DNA of 10,739 nucleotides from Phoronis ovalis (lineage: Eukaryota > Phoronida > Phoronidae). The notes under the pieces are model-generated. The model saw only the letters and a list, made by a program, of their open reading frames with translations. It searched no databases and was not told the DNA's origin. A program made the position numbers and the translations under genes. The stretch is from positions 1 to 10,739 of the forward strand of contig JAOXYB010060502.1 of assembly GCA_028565635.1 (NCBI GenBank), in the 5' to 3' direction. Shown in pieces: positions 8,201 to 10,739 of the stretch; the first letter of the stretch is position 1; each line of letters opens with the position of its first letter.

Positions 8201-10739
8201 TGGTCAGTTAAATATTTTCTTCCATGACCTGTTGGTGTTCTACTTAATTTATCCTGACCTATTTCTACCATGTTGTTTCCTTTCCTAGCTTCCGCAGCAA
8301 TGCCAGAACCATAATTATGCCCATAAAGCACTTCATCTGCTACATCATTCATTTCTTTTATTCTTTCTGCTAGCATTGTTTTTCTTAAGTTGTCAAGCGA
8401 ATCATACAAAACCATTTGGCCAGCAGCCATTTCTTTTTTGAAATCTAGAGGAACCTTGTCAAAGAATAATTCATCTTGTGAGATTGCTTTTCTATCAGAT
8501 AGTTCCTTGGACATTTTTCTCACTCTGGCTAATGCTTTTATACCTAAGTCACTAGTTTTTCTTGTACCCTGAAAAGGATCATGTTCATTTTGCACAAATC
8601 CTTTAGAATCAGTATCTGTATCATAGCCCCTTTCAGTTGTAATATCAATTTCTTTCTTGTTAGCATGTTGCTTTGAAGGTGAACCAGAAAACATTTTTGT
8701 AACTTTGCATTCTGCAATTTCCTGTCCTTCCATTAAGTATGATTGCTGATGTGCAGTTGAAGCATGGGTATCAATCTGATTGCTAGATAATTTTTTCCGT
8801 ATTTCTCTTGTAGCTACAAGTGCAGGGTATCCAGTGGAATTTTTCCTATCAATATTTTGAAACTGTTGCTGCTGCTGTATCCCATACCTATAATCCGTAA
8901 CATCAGGTTTAGTGTTTTCTAAATCTCTGTTCTCCTGCTGCTTCTTATGAACACTTTCGTTTTTGGAGGATAAAGTTGTTTGTTCAGAGTCTATACACTT
9001 GTCTGTTTTACCTACATCTTGTTCCTGTTTCAACCTTGCTCTAAGATACTCAGGAACATCACTCTTTGACTGAAGATTATATGCCTCTATAGCCTGCTTT
9101 TCATGCATGACCTCATGGAGCTTATCTTTTGATTTTCCATCATACTCCACTGACACCTTTTTAGAAGATTCTTGTTTGTGTTTCACTTTATGCAATGCTT
9201 TTATAAATTCAGGAACTTTACTGTCCAGCTCATGTTTATCTCCACCTATAAAATTACTCTTTTGCTTCATGTTATGTTGCTTCACAGCATCTTTGTTATC
9301 TGAACCTTCTGTAACATTCTCAAAATATTTAATTTCTTTTTTCTTTTTGCTTTCCATGTTTTTTATTGCTTCATCATGTTCAGAATTAATGTTAGAAGTT
9401 CTAATTAGATCTCCCATAAAAGGTTTGCCAAACTGATAAGGTTTTGTGTTTTGTAAATCAGTGTTCTGCTGCTGCTTCTTATGATCACTTTCATTCTTTT
9501 GGAGTAGAACTATTTGTTCAGAGTCTTTATGTTTGTCTGTTTTACCTACATCTTGTCTCTGTTTCAGCTTTGCACTAAGGTACTCAGGAACATCACTTTC
9601 TGACTGAACATTATAAGGCTCTGTAGCATTTCTTTCCTGCATGACCTCATGGAGCTTATCTTTTGATTTTGCATTAAACTCAACTGCTACATTTTCAGAA
9701 AATTCTTGTTTGTGTTTCACTTTATGCAATGCTTTTATAAATTCAGGAACTTTAGTATCAAGCTCATGTTCCTCTCCATCTATAAAATTAGTCTCTTGCT
9801 TCACATTATGTTGCTTAGCCTTTGATTTGTTATCCAAAGATTTCATTTGGCTTTGTACAATTTGCCCTGTTTGAGGAAATTCGTGGATTACAGTCTTTGA
9901 TTGGATGTCGTCTTCTCTTGCATCAACATATTCCTGCCTTTTATCACATTTTTCATCTTTATCAGCAAAATCCTGTTGATGCATTGGAGCTGACTGCCTT
10001 CTTCCATTTTTTGCAATGCTTCCTTTTTCAACCGCATCATTTAATTTAGACAAGTTATCACTTAAGTTATTTACCCCAGCATTGTTACTACATAAATGTT
10101 GCAATTTAGTAGAGTACAGTGAAGATGTACCAGTACGCTTGGGTTTGTTGACAGTTACAGATGAATGTCGCAAATTAGTATTATCAAAATCCAAAATCTC
10201 ACCAACAATTTCATTATGCAGATATTGCTGATGTACAACATCAGCTAATGGTATAGTTCCATCATATGAACTCAATCGGGACTTGGACCTTTTTCTTCTG
10301 CCTGCTCTATCAGAAACATAATTTTTACTTTCACTATCATCTGCTGATTTAGTTAGTTTTAAGAGCTCTACAACATCTTTGTTACCTGTGGGTTTTTTAT
10401 TTTTGTCAATATCTAATGATTTTGTTACTTTTGGCAGCTCTTCAACATCTTTGTAATCTGCAGCTTCTTTATTTTTGTAATTGTGTACTGATTTTGACAT
10501 TTTTGAGAGCTTTTCAGCATCTTTGTTATCTGCAGCTTTTGTAACATTCCTAATATGTCGAATTTCTTTTTTCTTTTTGCTTTCCATGTTTTTTATGTCT
10601 TCATCATGTTCAGAACTAATGTTAGAAGTTCTAATTAGCTCTCCCATAAAAGGTTTGCCAAGCTGATAAGGTATTTTGTTTTGCAAATCTGTGTTCTCCT
10701 GCTGCTTCTTATGATCACTTTCATTCTTTTGGAGTAGAA
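2060..10739 (-). CDS. Large repeat-containing, mostly disordered protein of unknown family; 4 exons, 5' partial
   Basis: Spliced model: join of 10739-6093, 4219-3513, 2695-2498 and 2239-2060 on the minus strand. Every intron begins GT and ends AG, phases are 1, 0 and 0, and frames match at all three junctions, giving 1909 residues ending in TGA. There is no start in the window: the frame is open to the right edge in the middle of a repeat that also occurs inside the gene. Residues 1 to ~1100 are rich in Lys, Gln, Glu, Asp, Ser and Asn and look disordered, with nested repeats and a basic cluster RRKRSKSR at residues 147-154 that could be a nuclear-localisation signal. A more ordered patch lies at about 1126-1191, and the last ~360 residues contain several amphipathic helices. 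There is no membrane segment and no catalytic motif I can name. A scaffold or cytoskeletal/ciliary adaptor would fit, but that is inference from composition only; I do not recognise the family. Confidence 0.85.
2240..2497 (-). other. Intron 3 of the large gene (258 bp)
   Basis: Donor GTACAA at 2497, acceptor TTTCTTATAG ending at 2240, phase 0. AT-rich, with nothing else visible. Confidence 0.75.
2498..2695 (-). CDS. Exon 3: 66-codon helical exon
   Basis: The acceptor is TTTTACATTTAG ending at 2696 and the donor is AAG|GTACAA, both phase 0, so the exon is exactly 198 bases and could be skipped without changing frame. Residues 1785-1850 begin AKVTGISANIKCEDIVSFLG and end TAVLIEEALEK. The hydrophobic spacing suggests two or three amphipathic helices, in contrast with the disordered exon 1. 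It was found by following the phase-0 junction from exon 2: frame, codon use and both splice sites agree. No known domain was recognised. Confidence 0.82.
2696..3512 (-). other. Intron 2 of the large gene (817 bp)
   Basis: Donor GTGAGT at 3512, acceptor AG at 2697-2696, phase 0. It contains a degenerate G/A-rich minisatellite near its 5' end (~3265-3404) and otherwise AT-rich sequence in which I see no gene. Minus-strand reading frames at 2906-3118 and 2599-2787 are low-complexity or overlap exon 3 in a different frame. Confidence 0.8.
3265..3404. repeat. Degenerate minisatellite in intron 2
   Basis: Imperfect repeats built on gtgannngcaa and gcacaaatgag words: agtgagagacgcaag, agtgacgcgtg, gcacaaatgagtgatgcaa, atgagaggcatgagtgagc, gtgcaagcagcacaaatga. 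No fixed period; the units vary by several bases. It differs sharply in composition from the AT-rich intron around it. Confidence 0.5.
3513..4219 (-). CDS. Exon 2: hydrophilic linker with two 42-residue-spaced repeats
   Basis: The acceptor TTTTTGTAG ends at 4220 and supplies AT to complete the split GAT codon begun by the last G of exon 1, so residue 1549 is Asp and the reading continues NDFLGQLEGYIASNL, one continuous helix. The donor is AGG|GTGAGT, a strong match to consensus, ending the exon at 3513 in phase 0. The exon gives 235 full codons. Inside it HTQNYNVGQSHRPK (codons near 4095-4054) and HTQNHSVGHSYKPE (near 3969-3928) are 126 bases apart, an imperfect internal duplication. The last third is helical, ending YELIVPMLDSLTEEVYQEVI, an amphipathic stretch that could be a docking helix. 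Between the helices the sequence is Ser/Asn/Gln-rich and probably unstructured. Confidence 0.85.
4366..4560. repeat. Interspersed repeat family, copy 1 (most diverged)
   Basis: Shares the opening word gttttcaagatatgagcc and the closing block ggctgtaggtgtactatctc ... caacaaacacggtcgcc with the copies at 5010-5257 and 5336-5579. The middle is A-rich with aaaataccc words and aligns poorly. Confidence 0.55.
4572..4916. repeat. A-rich repeat island related to the MITE-like element
   Basis: It begins at a perfect 12-base palindrome, gggggtaccccc (4572-4583). Two near-identical 51-base units start at 4645 and 4696 (attaacaataaaaa, then tggttcccaaaaaa and acaat), with a diverged third at ~4746. The part 4738-4857 matches 1006-1126 of the MITE-like element: aaaacaatggttccc, acactaaat, aaaaaaatgcaa, atggtcgccaaaag and aatgctc. 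The motif aatgctcgctgc with cacttaa recurs at about 4591, 4614, 4830, 4863 and 4892. No terminal inverted repeats were found, so this may be a partial or rearranged copy. Confidence 0.6.
5010..5257. repeat. Interspersed repeat family, copy 2
   Basis: Begins caatatctctatgcatcaca then tttcaagatatgg; later has ccatctttggacattgcaaa then atccatcttcaaatcgtt, and ends agttatagatgtaccacact and catggcc. It lines up with copy 3 over its whole length at an offset of about 326 bases with many substitutions and small gaps. Confidence 0.65.
5336..5579. repeat. Interspersed repeat family, copy 3
   Basis: Begins caatctctctatgtagcggt then tttcaagacatggg; has gacccactttt, tatgacctttataaatccac, and ends ggctacagatgtaccatctt ... 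aacaaatagccgccaaagc. Copies 2 and 3 are adjacent in the same orientation, so they may be an old tandem pair. Confidence 0.65.
6093..10739 (-). CDS. Exon 1 (5' partial): 4.6-kb repeat-rich exon
   Basis: Open for 4647 bases with no in-frame stop; the first full codon is at 10737-10735. It encodes residues 1-1548 of the model. The donor is AATG|GTCAGT with the exon ending at 6093. Ignoring it, translation runs on for 19 residues to a stop just below 6037, which would be an intron-retention product. Visible parts in order: repeat module Y0 (~1-75), three 24-residue repeats (68-139), basic cluster (147-154), modules X1-Y1 (308-485) and X2 (486-~614), a five-Gln run (~620-625), a long hydrophilic region, and an ordered patch (~1126-1191) with hydrophobic strands or helices such as VFDVEALEGVTSKIMLFEHI and KIVIFDGQKYYISAAAAGHS. 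The end of the exon is Pro/Thr-rich and then begins a helix, NLKMIAN, that continues into exon 2. Such a long uninterrupted exon is typical of genes for large disordered proteins. Confidence 0.88.
8893..9282 (-). repeat. Coding tandem module X2, lacking its Y part
   Basis: Second copy of the X module, starting KQHNMKQKSNFI, exactly 534 bases after X1. It retains VPEFIKALHKVKHKQE, KSKDKLHEVM, SDVPEYL and QDVGKTDK, and ends ENTKP, where the Y part (GKPFMG...) is replaced by DVTDYRYGIQQQQQ. This copy is therefore the downstream end of the array. Confidence 0.88.
9283..9816 (-). repeat. Coding tandem module X1-Y1 (178 residues)
   Basis: A 534-base unit, residues 308-485. The X part runs from KQHNVKQETNFI through VPEFIKALHKVKHKQE, KSKDKLHEVM, SDVPEYL and QDVGKTDK to KNESDHKKQQ. 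The Y part is KPYQFGKPFMGDLIRTSN to DNKDA. The X part is followed directly downstream by a second copy after Y. Comparing X1 and X2 by eye over 126 residues gives 34 differences (about 73% identity) with no length change. Confidence 0.9.
10321..10536 (-). repeat. Three-copy 24-residue (72-bp) coding repeat
   Basis: Three units start at 10536, 10464 and 10392, exactly 72 bases apart. The consensus is about ADxKDxxELxKxTKSxDxxKNK, for example DNKDAEKLSKMSKS, DYKDVEELPKVTKS and GNKDVVELLKLTKS. These are residues 68-139. The DNKDA start of unit 1 also closes modules Y0 and Y1, so the small array seems to have expanded from the end of a larger module. Confidence 0.85.
10513..10739 (-). repeat. Coding repeat module Y0 plus tail of an X module, cut by the window edge
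   Basis: This stretch repeats 9283-9509 at an exact offset of 1230 bases (410 codons). Protein signature: LLQKNESDHKKQQ, then GKPFMGELIRTSN, NMESKKKKEI and DNKDA. Over the 51 residues from YQLGKPFMG to DNKDA I count 11 differences from the other copy. The outermost 57 bases differ at only about 3 positions, so this part of the pair is young or homogenised. The module's start lies outside the window, so more copies probably exist upstream. Confidence 0.9.

Noticed and set aside
9107-9874. Plus-strand reading frames at 9107-9436 and 9641-9874 starting with the same peptide, MTSWSLSFDF
   Set aside because: They are antisense shadows of the repeated X modules of the minus-strand exon; the shared start only reflects the 534-base repeat.
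10016-10231. Plus-strand frames at 9822-10049, 10016-10231 and 10481-10666
   Set aside because: Antisense to the well-supported long exon, with no independent signal.
10684-10686. TTG at the start of the long minus-strand frame as a start codon
   Set aside because: The frame is open beyond it to the window edge and continues a repeat whose internal copy is mid-protein, so translation starts further upstream.

Overview
The window looks like nuclear DNA from an animal, most likely an AT-rich marine invertebrate, but the sequence does not fix the phylum. The reasons are a split gene with consensus GT-AG introns and matching phases, long AT-rich introns, microsatellite and minisatellite arrays, a short terminal-inverted-repeat element, and diverged interspersed repeats. 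No operon structure, tRNA, rRNA or CRISPR array is visible.

One gene dominates, on the minus strand and running off the right edge. I could build it as four exons: exon 1 (10739-6093, open at its 5' end), exon 2 (4219-3513), exon 3 (2695-2498) and exon 4 (2239-2060, stop TGA). All three junctions keep the frame (intron phases 1, 0, 0) and give a 1909-residue C-terminal part of a very large protein. The first ~1100 residues are Lys/Gln/Glu/Asp/Ser/Asn-rich and look disordered. They contain nested tandem repeats: a 178-residue module, a three-copy 24-residue repeat with exact 72-bp period, and a module repeated across the window edge. A more ordered patch lies at about residues 1126-1191, and exons 2-4 encode a helix-forming C-terminus. 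I do not recognise the family.

Downstream of the exon 4 stop (about 2064-1764) the same strand keeps protein-like reading frames, which may be an alternative last exon or the decayed remains of a longer C-terminus.

The remaining sequence is repeat-rich. At 285-577 is a 103-bp tandem array. At 856-1299 is a 444-bp MITE-like element with ~45-bp terminal inverted repeats and a possible 5-bp target duplication. Intron 1 (6092-4220) holds three diverged copies of a ~200-250-bp repeat and an A-rich island sharing its core with the MITE-like element. Intron 2 has a degenerate minisatellite. Stretches 95-284, 578-855 and 1305-1760 hold no gene I can support. A short coding-like stretch at the left edge (2-94, plus) may be the end of another gene.
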